Below, one piece after another: positions 1 to 9,514 of a stretch of 64,000 nucleotides of DNA. The notes beneath the pieces are model-generated. The model made no database searches, was not told the origin of the DNA, and saw only the letters and a program-made list of their open reading frames with translations. This DNA comes from Lepidostoma basale. Its lineage: Eukaryota; Arthropoda; Insecta; Trichoptera; Lepidostomatidae. The stretch spans positions 1 through 64,000 of the forward strand of contig JAHDVF020000169.1 in assembly GCA_022606425.2 (NCBI GenBank), given 5' to 3'. Position 1 is the stretch's first letter. Each line of letters opens with the position of its first letter. Both the position numbers and the translations under genes were made by a program.

Positions 1-165
1 GGCATATTTCTCTCGCTTCCTCAACATTCATACATCTTGGCATGGATGCACGTTGATTTTTCCGATTCCTCACGTGGCCGAAATTCAATATTTGATTTAT
101 TCAATCGTTCCACCTCTCGGTCTTCCTCTATTTCAAGTTTCATATGGTTAACGTATTCTCTTTTA
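1..165 (-). pseudogene. Family 1 non-LTR retrotransposon, 3' coding fragment
   Basis: The minus strand reads as the C-terminal tail of the family 1 ORF: the GRPRK segment, then the RRxCMxxCMNVEExRE segment. The 3' end lies before the window start, so the copy is cut by the window edge. It is decayed, with stops and small deletions, and its 5' side runs into a family F repeat. Confidence 0.75.
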
Positions 166-179
166 CCATTATAATATTT

Positions 180-335
180 CTTCAACTTATTGAAAGCTAA
201 GGCATTAACAATGCGGAATTCCATAGTAATACACTTAGAAAATTGAAAATAACTTTGTTCATTATCCACAAAATAGAAAAAAACACAACATGTGTCGGAG
301 GATACCTCCATCTTCAGGTGTAAATATACGAGTAT
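180..335 (-). repeat. Family F repeat with hammerhead-like motif
   Basis: On the minus strand, 290-322 shows core CTGAAGA, one extra T, a perfect 5-bp hairpin GGAGG-TAT-CCTCC, then GACACATGT where an intact motif would have GAAACATGTC. The flank towards 180 matches the copy at 3,738-3,855 in the opposite orientation. The GAAA-to-GACA change would probably inactivate a hammerhead. Confidence 0.6.
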
Positions 336-1317
336 AATAAAAACTTAACTAAAAAAAACTTATTTAAAATTCGATACAGTAATTTAAATTTAAAAATTAA
401 TCTGGGCTAATTGTTAAAAGTACTAATAAATATTTTTTATCAGTAAGAACTAATAAATAATATTAAACAATAATAATATATAATGATAATATAAAAATGT
501 AAAAACTCTTTTTCTCCTTTATCTTTAAATACTTTGTCTCACAAGCTCCCATTCCCAATCATGTGCAAAATGCAAATTAAGCATTTATTAATTTCTATAT
601 AAATTATGTTTTTTCAAATGTACGTTTTTTTCTAAATTACAATTTTGCGTGCGCATCGAGTAGTATATAGTTTATCAAAAATACTAATATCGAAAAAATG
701 TTTGGTGAACCAGCTTATAGCATGCAAGCCAACGTTCGGGCAGGACAACGCCTTTGAGGTCAGCTAGTATACGTATATATTTAAACGTAGATCATAATAC
801 AATCGTGCTAGATGGAATAAATGATCCCGAATATTTAAACTTGAAACTTAATTAAATAATATATTAAATTCAGCCAACTGACCTCGGGTGGCCAATTGAG
901 GTTGGCTCATAAAACCCTTAACGTATAGATGACTTAACCTCCCTGTGATGTACCTAATTTTGCATAGCTCGGTACATATTACCATTTCGGAGGGCTAGCA
1001 CAATGGCGGGCTAATATTTACAGACACTCGACTCAGCCTCGGCCAAAAGTTTGCGTTTACATAAGGTATGAGAGATACCGAGTAAGTTGATTACGCTTTC
1101 AGTGAGGCTGTGTTTACTATCCGGTAAGATGGGAGCATCCCTTTGCTAAGGGAGGTATATTACAGGCTTACGCAAACACCACCTCACCTAGCCATGATGC
1201 AGTGCGATCTTAGCGGAAAGCGGTTTTACCTAGAAACTAGAATGGATAATAGGGTTCCCGATGTCATAGGTGACTCGTGATATTCGGCACTTAATAAGCA
1301 AAAAAACAAGATTTTTT
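336..1317. other. Unassigned AT-rich stretch
   Basis: No coding or repeat family is recognised. The part at about 885-1,250 is less AT-rich but has no long ORF. A phrase near 745-762 ending in GTCAGCTAGTA has a weaker echo near 20,060, hinting at the end of an unidentified dispersed repeat. Confidence 0.4.
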
Positions 1318-1370
1318 TTAAATAGTCCATGGTTTTGGCCAAAACACTATGATACTTTAACATTATCGTC
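1318..1370 (+). repeat. Family A end fragment
   Basis: A segment containing CCAAAACACTATGATACTTT matches the outer part of family A at 9,515-9,560 and 38,941-38,990. The hammerhead portion is absent. It abuts a Jockey-like coding fragment. Confidence 0.5.
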
Positions 1371-1725
1371 ATCACAATCGACCCGAAACTCACTTTCGTT
1401 AGTCATATTGACGACATGGTGGACAAATCTCTCAGAACATTGGGATTTATACTTCGCACATGCAAACCTTTCCAAAACGTCACTGCCCTTAAAGTTCTAT
1501 ATACAACCATGGTTCGCTCACGCCTTGAATATGTAAAACGTGTGGTCTCCTAATTATGCAGCACATATCCAACGCATTGAAAGAGTCCAAATTATTTTTA
1601 TTAAACATATTAATTTTAAAATGTGCAAGTCGTTCTCTGATTACAAATCTGCCCTAATCTTTCACTCCTTGGACTCTCTTGAAAATGATATGATGTTGTT
1701 TCATAAAACAATTCACTTTTAAATA
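1371..1725 (+). pseudogene. Jockey-like non-LTR fragment (J2), after the RT palm domain
   Basis: Translated across one frameshift near 1,535, this reads LRTLGFILRTCKPF, then a VRSRLEY segment, then VWSPNYAAHIQRIERVQ and SLDSLENDMM. The order R-x-LEY, VW-P, IQRIERVQ, SLxxLE is typical of the region after the palm domain in Jockey-clade reverse transcriptases. Both termini are missing. A short related piece lies at 33,885-33,985. Confidence 0.75.
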
Positions 1726-1729
1726 AACT

Positions 1730-1870
1730 TTTTATATCGTTCCCCCGATGATAAAAGTGTAAAGGCTTCTAAACATGTCGAGAAAAAATTCAAAAGTGTA
1801 AAAAAACGGTAAATTCATAAAAAAAATCGTTATTATGGATTTCTACTGTGTTAATGACTCAAGTTTATCT
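1730..1870 (+). repeat. Family H repeat, degenerate hammerhead-like motif
   Basis: The segment at about 1,744-1,795 reads CCGATGAT, a decayed hairpin, then AAACATGTCGAG. It matches the better copy at 23,940-24,065. Core position 4 is C rather than T and the GAAA is degraded. Confidence 0.5.
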
Positions 1871-2129
1871 TTATTTTGAGAATATTTTATCTGTCCCATT
1901 TAAATTTATTAATCCTACCTTCATGCTTCTTTTTCTTACTCCAGGTCTCACTTAAACAAGGGTTGGCACTAGAGTTTCATTATGCACGACCATCATCGCA
2001 TCATTCAATATAATGTTTTACTTCTTTAAAACTTAAGAATGTTATGAAAAGTTCTGTTATATTTCATTTTGTTTAGGCAATACACGTTTATCATAATTAA
2101 ATTACTAATATACTCAATTTCTTTAATAC

Positions 2130-2475
2130 TGATGAAATCTACTATTTTCAAGATGTTTTATTATATTTTATGGGTGTGACATGTTTAACATTGCAAGGGA
2201 ATCATAAAAAATAATTGAATAGTTAATAAGAATGAAATTGTCTGTTTTCTAGAAGTTTTATTATATAATATTTATGTGAATGACATGTTTCGCCTGTCTA
2301 AGGCATTATCATATGTCACATTTGTGTCACACAAAAAATGACATATAATGCATTGCACAGGCGAAACATGTCATCATTGTTCAATAAACAACAAAAAAGT
2401 ATGGACACATGATAATACCCGAGCAAAGCGAAACATGACACTCCCATAATATTTCATAAATTTTCTAAACTTTCA
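2130..2475. repeat. Family D palindrome nested inside another family D palindrome
   Basis: Outer arms lie at about 2,130-2,215 and 2,400-2,475, inner arms at about 2,225-2,320 and 2,330-2,390. The arms carry GGCGAAACATGTC or its complement. A typical D arm has TTGATAA, T, a GCC...GGC hairpin, GAAA, CATG, TC. The inner left arm (minus strand) is the best preserved; the outer right arm reads GCGAAACATGAC. Confidence 0.65.
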
Positions 2476-2499
2476 CGTTGTGTTGTGGATTCATATTTG

Positions 2500-2640
2500 A
2501 ATAAATATAGTTATACTTTATATTACATCTTTTTATTTTTATTGAACTCAGACATGTTTCGGTTACAAGTATACTTTTATCAATGTTTACAATTTTAACA
2601 GTCAAATAAAACAGAACGGTCACTTATATACTAAATGGAG
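2500..2640 (-). repeat. Family J repeat with degenerate hammerhead-like motif
   Basis: The minus strand reads TTGATAAAAG, a weak hairpin, AACCGAAACATGTCTGAG. The GAAACATGTC module is intact, but the hairpin and core are far from consensus. A related copy lies at 20,310-20,400 on the plus strand. Confidence 0.45.
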
Positions 2641-2659
2641 ATCGAGTTATGTATAAAAG

Positions 2660-2765
2660 TAGAAGGGGTATAATTAGGATTAACGAAAGGGGAGATGAAA
2701 CAGGAACATCTCGAGTTGAAGGGGTATAATTAGGATTGAGGAGAGGAGAGATGTAACGGAACGTA
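2660..2765 (+). repeat. Two-copy tandem repeat, period about 51 bp
   Basis: GAAGGGGTATAATTAGGATT occurs twice, at about 2,664 and 2,715, followed each time by a purine-rich stretch containing GGAGAGATG or GGGAGATGA. No function is evident. Confidence 0.7.
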
Positions 2766-3305
2766 TTATGTTATCATCACTATTGAATATTTAATAATGA
2801 GTTTAAAATCTTTGTTCAAGGATCAAAAGAACCTGCATTATTTGTCAAATTATTATGAGATAAATCAAAATAATACAAATTTTAGGGAAATATTTTGCCC
2901 ATAATGCTCAGCCTAACAGGTGTAGGCTTTATTGGTTAAGCTACATCGAAAACGTAATTTTGGTAGTGTTTTACGATTGCCATAAATCTTCAATAATGTG
3001 CGCCCATCCCGATATTAGCGCATTATTTTTCATCGGCCGCTACTGTAAATAGGTACGCACGCAAAACAGAATGCCGCACGACTTTGTAATCTCGTCTAAT
3101 TTTATCGCGTATTTGGATGTTTACATTTTGTCAGTATACCGTTTACACAATCCAAGTTTGCTATTTGCTACCGAAGAGCCGTATCAAAACGACATCATCA
3201 TACACTCTATCGTAACATTCTAATTCGTTTACAATACAGTAGTCACGCACTTGTTCGTATCCTCAGACATACAGGTTTTTTTCATTTTCAACAACAACAA
3301 CAACA
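2766..3305. other. Unassigned AT-rich stretch
   Basis: No repeat or coding match is seen. A fragment near 2,805-2,825 vaguely resembles the outer end of family D. Confidence 0.35.
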
Positions 3306-3307
3306 CA

Positions 3308-3735
3308 CCATCATGCCGTTTCTCCGCAGGGATAAGCAGAGAGAATGGACCACCACACTACTCTATCCTGACATACCTATCTAGCTTCCTCCACATTCAT
3401 ACAGCGAGTCATTCATGCACGTCGATTCTTCCGGCTTCTAACATGACCAACCTTTAAAATTTAATTAATTTGGTCATGCCATGTTTGACTCCGTACTCCA
3501 TTTACATCGTTAACGATTACTTTTTTAACCACTCTTTCTTCACCCGTGCACTCCATATGTCCGATTTAACGCAGAAATCATTTCATAATATTGTTCATGA
3601 TACCTTTTTTCGCTCTTCATTCTTTTCTAATATCAGCAATTGAGATTCTGTCGTACGTCGTTCTACCACACAAACGTCATAGAGACCTCATCTCTACCGC
3701 ATTTATTCTGCTCTTATCTTTCTTCTTCCTTTCCT
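3308..3735 (-). pseudogene. Family 1 non-LTR retrotransposon, 3' fragment
   Basis: The 3' terminus lies at 3,308 (complement of GACGGCGTGATGG). Reading inward on the minus strand gives the RRACMTRCMN-like, GRPRK-region and SxxRWFGHMxR-region segments up to the INAVEMRSL segment. Stops and small deletions interrupt it. Confidence 0.8.
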
Positions 3736-3737
3736 CC

Positions 3738-3855
3738 ATCTTCCTAAAGATAGATGGTATCCTCCGAAACATGTCGTCAATTTTAATATTTTGTGGATTA
3801 ATAAAGTTATTTTCAATTTCCTTCCACAGTGTTGCCTTAGCGTTCAATAAGTTGG
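3738..3855 (+). repeat. Family F repeat with hammerhead-like motif
   Basis: At 3,746-3,777 the plus strand reads CTAAAGAT, a hairpin, TCCTCCGAAACATGTCGTC. The GAAACATGTC module is intact and the core has one substitution. Downstream, TTGTGGATTAATAAAGTTAT matches the complement of the copies at 180-335 and 11,800-11,896. Confidence 0.6.
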
Positions 3856-4106
3856 TTATTGTTATTATTGTTTTTGTCACATCGCTCTTTACATCATTAC
3901 AACGCGAGCTAAATCGTTGTGAAGCGTATTGCTATCATATTGATTCTCGTTACATGTGATAGGTAGCTAATCTATCGCCATTTTATTGTCACGTAAATTC
4001 TTCACAAGACTAAAGACAGTGCGACAATCACGCTGCCATCGTCGGGAATCGAACCCGGGACCTTCGGGGAGGCAATCAAAGCAAGTACCACTCGGCCACG
4101 AAGGTC
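3856..4106 (-). mobile_element. SINE-1, tRNA-derived short retroposon
   Basis: On the minus strand the head has an A box (TGGCCGAGTGG) and a B box (GGGTTCGATTCCCGA) with tRNA spacing. A conserved body follows (CACGTRAATTC, GATAGATTAGCTACC), then a tail of short AT-rich repeats. Five copies lie in this window (also 29,228; 42,733; 56,440; 60,120). The head resembles a serine-type tRNA; no acceptor stem closes, so it is not a tRNA gene. Confidence 0.85.
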
Positions 4107-4261
4107 GTTGTTATCTGACTATTCTTTGTACACATTTTAAAGAAATAAAACCGTATTCACAAACGGATGCCTCTGTAAAAACAGAAAAATCAAAATTTCT
4201 CACTAATTTTTGGCTGATACACTATTTAACACACTGAAGCACACACCTTAATATTTTAAAC

Positions 4262-4412
4262 TCTTAAATTAAACTACTTTGTTATTTGTATCACAATTGT
4301 ATTTTATTTTACGCGACACCTGATGATGTCAACATTGATTGATGAAACAGTTGTCGCGTAAAAAGAAATACAATTATGATACAAAAAACAAAGTTTATTC
4401 ATTAAAAACTAA
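4262..4412. repeat. Family A palindrome
   Basis: Arms at about 4,272-4,316 and 4,353-4,394 are complementary (TTTGTATCACAATTGTATTT and its complement, with mismatches). The apex is the hammerhead-like motif listed separately. It is followed directly by the (TTAG)n tail of a family 1 copy. Confidence 0.8.
4316..4357 (+). ncRNA. Hammerhead-like ribozyme motif, family A
   Basis: The full core CTGATGA (4,320-4,326) is followed by a hairpin of variable quality (TCAAC facing ATTGA), GAAA at 4,344-4,347, and a stem III formed by ACA and TGT with two loop bases. The predicted cleavage is after GTC (4,353-4,355). The flanking stem I pairs TTACGC with GCGTAA, leaving GACAC unpaired on the 5' side. Core match and order are seen in the sequence; self-cleavage is inferred. 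Confidence 0.6.
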
Positions 4413-5282
4413 CTAACTAACCATCACGCCATCTCTCCGAAGGGATAGGCAGAAAGAATGGACTACCACACTTTTCTTTCCTGACATATTTCTCTCGCTT
4501 CCTCAACATTCATACATCGTGTCATGCACGCGCGTCGATTTCTCTGACTCCTCACATGGCCGACATTCAATACTTGATTTATTTGATCGTGACACGTTTT
4601 TCTCGGTCTTCCAATATTTCTGGTTTCATTTACATCATTTACATATAATTTTTTTACCATTCTTTCTTCATTCATTCTTTCCATATGTTCAAACCATCTT
4701 AATGATCCTTTCATTATTTTGCTCATGACACCATCATTCGCACCGCATTCTCTTCTTATATTTTCATTCGACACTCTATCATACACAGAGTATTCACACA
4801 TTCGTCTAAAAGATCTCATTTCTACTGCATTTATTCTACTTTCATCCTTCTTTTGCCAGTTCCATGCTTCGCTTCCATACAAAAGGGTCGGTAGAAGAAC
4901 ACCATTGTGCACTGCCATTCTAGCTTTTTTGGATAGGTTTTTGTTTGCGATGACAACTTTAATTGAACCATTCACTTTGTTGCCTGCCCCAACCCTTCTT
5001 TCAATATCCCTCTCCACTCGCCCATCTCTTGTAAACATACTACCTAAATACACGAATTCAACTACTTGCTCCAAATTTTCACCATTCACGCTAATGTTGC
5101 AGACTGTCATGGTTTCTTCCTTTTCAAAAATCATTACCTTGGACTTTTTAACATTCATCGTCAGATCATTTCGCACGCATACCTCATACATACAATTCAC
5201 CAGGACTTGTAATTCATGCTCGTTGTCTGCAAGAAGGACAGCGTCATCCGCATACAAGAGACAGCTTACTGACACTCCGCTT
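4413..5282 (-). pseudogene. Family 1 non-LTR retrotransposon, 5'-truncated, ORF open for 270 codons
   Basis: The minus-strand ORF (4,463-5,275) starts just before the catalytic motif of the reverse transcriptase palm: LLYADDAVLLAD at about residues 6-17. It continues through FVYLGSMFTRDGR (thumb region), LYGSEAWNWQKKDESRINAVEMRS and SLRWFEHMERM to GRPRKTCHDQI and ACMTRCMNVEEARE. The last segments are the C-terminal tail seen in RTE-like and related elements. No stop interrupts it, so it is among the younger copies, but the endonuclease and most of the palm are lost by 5' truncation. The 3' end abuts a (TTAG)n tail. It cannot encode a working reverse transcriptase. Confidence 0.88.
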
Positions 5283-6055
5283 ATTCATTAATAGTTTAAT
5301 AAAAATTATATAATAATTAAATAAAACGATGTTTTTTAACTACTTCCACTTTTGTCTTTATTTAGACAGCGACCGGTTTTCCAGGCTCGCTGGCATCGAC
5401 AGACTGGTAACAATATTGTAAACTTAGTCCTTTATATACATACAGATCAGGGGTGGTAAACATGATTCTATACAAAAATAATCTTCAAATATTTATGTAA
5501 AATTTTTCTGAATTTAACTTTTGGTATTACAGGTATTCTTGGAGGTTCGTGTTTAATACAATGGGTTTTAATTTACGTAAGGTTGGCCGCGCCTTATTCG
5601 GTTTTCCCAATCCATATAGCTGCTAGGGTCTAGAATCAATCAAAAACACCTTACGGACCAAGAACTATAACATATAATATTTAAATTCAGTAAAAATTTT
5701 AACAAAATTACCATTTTTTCAAAAATTATATATGAATATGTAAGAGATAATAAAAATTAAAACCCATTGTATTAAACACGAACCTCCAAGAATACCTGTA
5801 ATACCAATAGTTAAATTCAGAAAAATTTTACATAAATATTTGAAGATTATTTTTGTATAGAATCATGTTTACCACCCCTGATCTGTATGTATATAAAGGA
5901 CTAAGTTTACAATAGTGTTACCAGTCTGTCGATGCCAGCGAGCCTGGCGAAACCGGTCGCTGTCTAAATAAAGACAAAAGTGGAAGTAGTTAAAAAACAT
6001 CGTTTTATTTAATTATTATTTAAAATGAACTTCCATCAAGAGATTTCAGTAAAAT
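5283..6055. repeat. Family B long palindrome with a hammerhead-like motif in each arm
   Basis: Left arm about 5,290-5,575 and right arm about 5,757-6,040 are near-perfect inverted copies, separated by about 180 bp of AT-rich spacer (5,576-5,756) that matches part of the copy at 37,096-37,480. Each arm carries CGAAACCGGTCGCTGTC or its complement near the inner third. The layout recalls the inverted terminal-repeat arrangement of Penelope-like elements, but no ORF lies between the arms. Confidence 0.8.
5920..5965 (+). ncRNA. Hammerhead-like ribozyme motif, family B
   Basis: CTGTCGA (5,926-5,932; it differs from CTGANGA only at position 6), one extra T, hairpin GCCAG-CGAGC-CTGGC, GAAA (5,949-5,952), self-complementary ACCGGT and C at 5,958. 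Four bases before the core (CAGT) can pair with GCTG after the predicted cut. The A6-to-U change is at a normally invariant position, so activity is doubtful. The opposite arm has the mirror motif near 5,380-5,425 on the minus strand. Confidence 0.5.
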
Positions 6056-7096
6056 CATTTGATTATCTTAAAAATTATATGATACAAAAATAAACCTCGA
6101 ACATTATAATTATCTTCAGCGTGTCATTATATAATAATAATAAATTTAATATTCTATTATAAAATGTGTCAATTTGCGTACTCTTCCATAATTAAATAAG
6201 CGAGAGCACTTAAAGAGTTCATTAATATCTTGAAACGGGCGAGAAAATTACTATTTTTACTTTGCAAAACAAAATATCATTTTCACAATGAACGTCATTA
6301 AGGACTCGAATCACGAAACAATTTCCAGAGAATAAATGAAAAACTTGAAGAGTGGCAATTCAGCAAATTTGGAGCGTAAATACTGTCGTCAACTTGTCTT
6401 TTGTCGACCGGGAAGACGCGGCGAAAAGGGCGCTAAGTTGATATTTATTAATATTTCGTCGGCTGTCGACAAATTTACGATACACTTTCGAAAGGCAATG
6501 AACAACAAAGCTCCGGATCATTTTTCACGGCGCCTCGTTTTCCCCCGAAACGATGCCCCGCTAATTGGTGACTTGCTGAAAACTGAAAAAAAATGCCCGA
6601 TATTCAAAGAGCGACGCCGGACGAATGAGCGCCGCGACGCTCGGCAATTCTTTTTTACGACACTGAGGTGGCAGTTTCCGCACATCTCTCAGATTTCGCG
6701 AAAAAATGAATGTTTTGACGCAAGATTACGCGATGGGGGCGACAAAAAATCATTTTTGTTTGCGAACATTTTGAGAGTAAAATTTTATTGTTGCGTTATT
6801 ATTCACTCGGATAATGTACAACAAAGCGCTTCTAGGAGGCTGGGGACACTTTCTTACATTTTAAACGCGTGCCGCCATTTGTTTTTTCCATTAGTCTAAC
6901 GGTACGACCAGCACAACCATTCTGTGTAATATTGAAATCAGAATATTCTAAATATTCGTACTGAACATTGTAAATACCATTTATTTACGAATAACATTTC
7001 TATATCACTATTTCTTTAATATAGATGTACTCGTGATGCCGAAAAAAGGAATGGAGCTTTTAAAAATGCTATTGGAAACAAGTTTTAATCAATAAA
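6056..7096. other. Unassigned stretch with a GC- and CpG-richer block
   Basis: The block at about 6,240-6,900 is clearly richer in CpG (CGACCGG, GACGCGGCG, GCGCCGCGACGCTC) than its surroundings. It holds a 187-codon open frame from 6,336 with no recognisable domain; its composition is Arg/Lys/Phe-rich and looks like a chance frame. It could be a remnant of host promoter or exon sequence or an old unknown repeat. Confidence 0.35.
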
Positions 7097-7540
7097 AGCG
7101 AAAACGGCCGTTTAAAATGTAATGCTGGTCCCAACCCTTGTATACAGAAGCGAAGCATAAAACTGTCAGAATACGGATGAGAGCAGAAAAAATGGGTACA
7201 ACAGGTTCTCATATGCTGATATAAGTAAGGAATGTGGAGCAAAAGAATATATTATGAACAAAATAATAAAATGAGTATACTGTTGTTCCTGAAGATGAAA
7301 GCATTGCATTCGAAACATGTAGACAAATAAATACACTCATAATAAAGTGGTGTTAACTAAGTTATTTGTGCTTATTTATACTTATTGAATATGTCACCAC
7401 AAAGTTTAAAACATATAGAAGATTCTTTCTTCACAAAATTAAATAATAAAAGAATCGCTGCGTTGGATCGGACATATGGAGCGCATGGATAGAGAAAGAT
7501 AGGTTAAGAAAGTATACGTTAAGAATGTAAATGGAGTTCG
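7097..7540 (+). pseudogene. Family 1 fragment, split by a family F-like repeat
   Basis: The plus strand starts with the conserved CCCAACCCTTGTATAC region (V-PTLxYGSEAW) and the GAGAGCAGAA segment, is interrupted at 7,266-7,442, then resumes with CGCTGCGTTGGATCGG (SLRWxGHMERM) to about 7,540. The 3' terminus is missing and an inverted family 1 copy follows directly. Confidence 0.75.
7266..7442 (+). repeat. Family F-like repeat with hammerhead-like motif, inserted in family 1
   Basis: At about 7,277-7,320 the plus strand reads CTGAAGA, T, a GAA(A)GC-ATT-GC(A)TTC hairpin, GAAACATGTA. The core fits CTGANGA and the cut would follow GTA. An ACTCATAATAAAGTGG segment follows, as in other families. 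It interrupts the family 1 coding sequence, so it was inserted later. Confidence 0.6.
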
Positions 7541-8035
7541 GAGTCACACTACTCTCTTCTGGCACAATTCTCTAGCTTCCTCCACATTCATAAAGCGATT
7601 CATACACGCACGTTGATTCTTCTGACCCCTAACATGACCAACCTTTAAAATTTTATTAATTTGGTCATACCATGTTTTCCTTGGTCTGCCTCGACCCCGT
7701 ACTCCATTTTCATCATGAACGTATACTTTCTTAACGATTCTTTCTTCATCCATGCGCTTCATATGTCCGAACCAACGCAGCGATCCTTTCATAATTTTGT
7801 TCATAATACCTTCTTCCGCTCTACATTCCTTTCAGCATTTGAGATTCTGTCGTATATCGTTCTACCATACATGCGTCTTAGGGACCTCATCTCTATCGCA
7901 TTTATTCTGCTTTCATCCTTATTCTGCCAGTTCTATGCTTCACTTCCATACATTAAGGTTGGGACCAGAACTCCATTGAGAACGGCCGTTTTCGCTTTCA
8001 TTGATAAATTCTTGTTTCCAATAACTACTTGTTAT
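7541..8035 (-). pseudogene. Family 1 non-LTR retrotransposon, 3' coding fragment
   Basis: Minus-strand segments in order: FAxxNGVLVPTLMY region (about 7,950-8,010), NAxEMRSLR, KIMKGSLRWFGHMKRM, GRGRPRKTWYDQINKI, ACMNRFMNVEEARELCQ. The 86-residue frame 7,544-7,804 is open. The terminal 3' segment and TTAG tail are absent. With 7,097-7,540 it forms a large inverted pair. Confidence 0.8.
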
Positions 8036-9085
8036 TAACATTATCCTATACATTTGAAGTGCGTCGAGTCTTATTTTTCTATGCATCATTATAATTCCAT
8101 TCCAACTACTGTGTAAGGGACTGTTTAAGTATCAAGGGAAGGACAAAGTAATAGTAAATACGGTTGATGAAGTATCTCTGATGAATACTAATAATACTTT
8201 ATTTCTCAGAAAACCTTGAGTTCTAATTAACCCTTAACGTACCGTGTTCAAAACAAAACGCTCGCTCCCATGTGGTAAATTCAGTTTACCGCTAACTTTA
8301 TCTAAATATCAAGCATATGACTCGATGAATCAAAATTTAATTTATGTCATCTTGTAGGAAATTTCATTAGGAATAGATCGATATCTATAACATACGAGTA
8401 CATGGATTATTTGAAAAACATATCATTATTAATTTTTTTCTGGAACCATGCGATTTCTGATATGGAATGCGTCACAGCATACGAGCAACTGGACACCAAG
8501 TATAAACTTGTCCCCGCGCCGCAGCCGGCGGGCGAGACTTTACGAGATTTTACGTATGATAAAGGCACCAAGGCAAAATGTATACTACGTTCAAGACAAC
8601 GAGTACGTATTAATATTTGTCCCTTTTGGTAAAGTATTAATATTTTCACAGTTCTGATATTATTAAGTTGCGTGCTGCGTTTCCATCCAGTCAGTATTAT
8701 TACGTACCTATTGAAAAGGCCAAACATATAATTTATAATACGTTCAAAACAGCGAGTAAGTATTTGTCACTTTTGATAAAGTTGTAAATATTAGCAAAAC
8801 AAATTCTACCTTAGCACGAATGAAGGTGAGGGCAGTCTTAGAAAATATTTTTTTTTGGGAAGAAGGAAGTAATTTTTTGCTTTTTTTTTATTACGAAATA
8901 TTGAGAACACTTCAATGGAGGATTACAATTTTTTTTATAATATTAGGGTCCATAGGTTTTAAGAAAATCAACTTTAAATTGGCAGTGGAAACTCAATTGA
9001 CCACATGGCAACGCGACGGTTAAACAATAAAAGGCGGGTCAAACTAATAAAGAGATTATAAAAATATTTATAGTAAAAATGTATG
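8036..9085. other. Unassigned stretch with a ~150-bp imperfect duplication
   Basis: The segments at about 8,565-8,640 and 8,715-8,790 are alike: AAGGC-AAA, TAC(G)TTCAA-ACA-CGAGTA-GTA, TTTTG-TAAAGT. The first copy lies in a GC-richer block (8,450-8,600) with open frames but no recognised domain. Both copies have a GTAMGT at the same place. The rest is AT-rich with no match. Confidence 0.4.
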
Positions 9086-9300
9086 TGTTATTAAAATCTT
9101 CTAATATATGCGTCTTAAACCGGTTTCGGAAGCTTGCTGTCATCTTCTGGTCGCTGGCGATATGCCGAAACCGGTCGAAGACACAAACTTAAGTGTATTT
9201 TTACTAAATATACATTTTAGAAAAAAATCTCATTTTTTTTTCTTCATTATTTACAATTAACTTCTACCATCGAATTTCAAATAAATATATTTATTTCTTT
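9086..9300. repeat. Family E palindrome with hammerhead-like motifs
   Basis: The left arm (minus strand, about 9,113-9,155) reads CAGAAGA, T, a CAGCAAGCTT-type hairpin, CGAAACCGGTT. The right arm (plus strand, about 9,155-9,185) keeps only GCCGAAACCGGTCG. Core position 4 is A instead of T in every E copy seen (also 28,500 and 36,955). Confidence 0.6.
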
Positions 9301-9514
9301 TATGTTCGCCATACTTTGTATTGTTGATGTTGTATTTGTATTTTTCTTTTTTATATACTTTGTATATACAACACTAACTTTTAAAATAAAGTGAATATCA
9401 GATATGTTTCGAACAACCCGTAAACAATTTTATCATATTTAAATATCTTTATAATATCTCTGAGAAAGGACCGAGTTGTCCGAAACATATCTGATATTTA
9501 ATTTTATTGAATAG

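Noticed and set aside
745..765. Helitron 3' end (GTCAGCTAGTA)
   Set aside because: A CTAGT-like end is present, but no convincing terminal hairpin or 5' TC end was found.
5283..6055. Penelope-like element with reverse transcriptase
   Set aside because: No RT or GIY-YIG frame lies between or near the arms; only the repeat layout recalls such elements.
6336..6899. 187-codon plus-strand frame as a host gene
   Set aside because: No domain, no homology I recognise, and skewed composition; kept only as part of an unassigned CpG-rich block.
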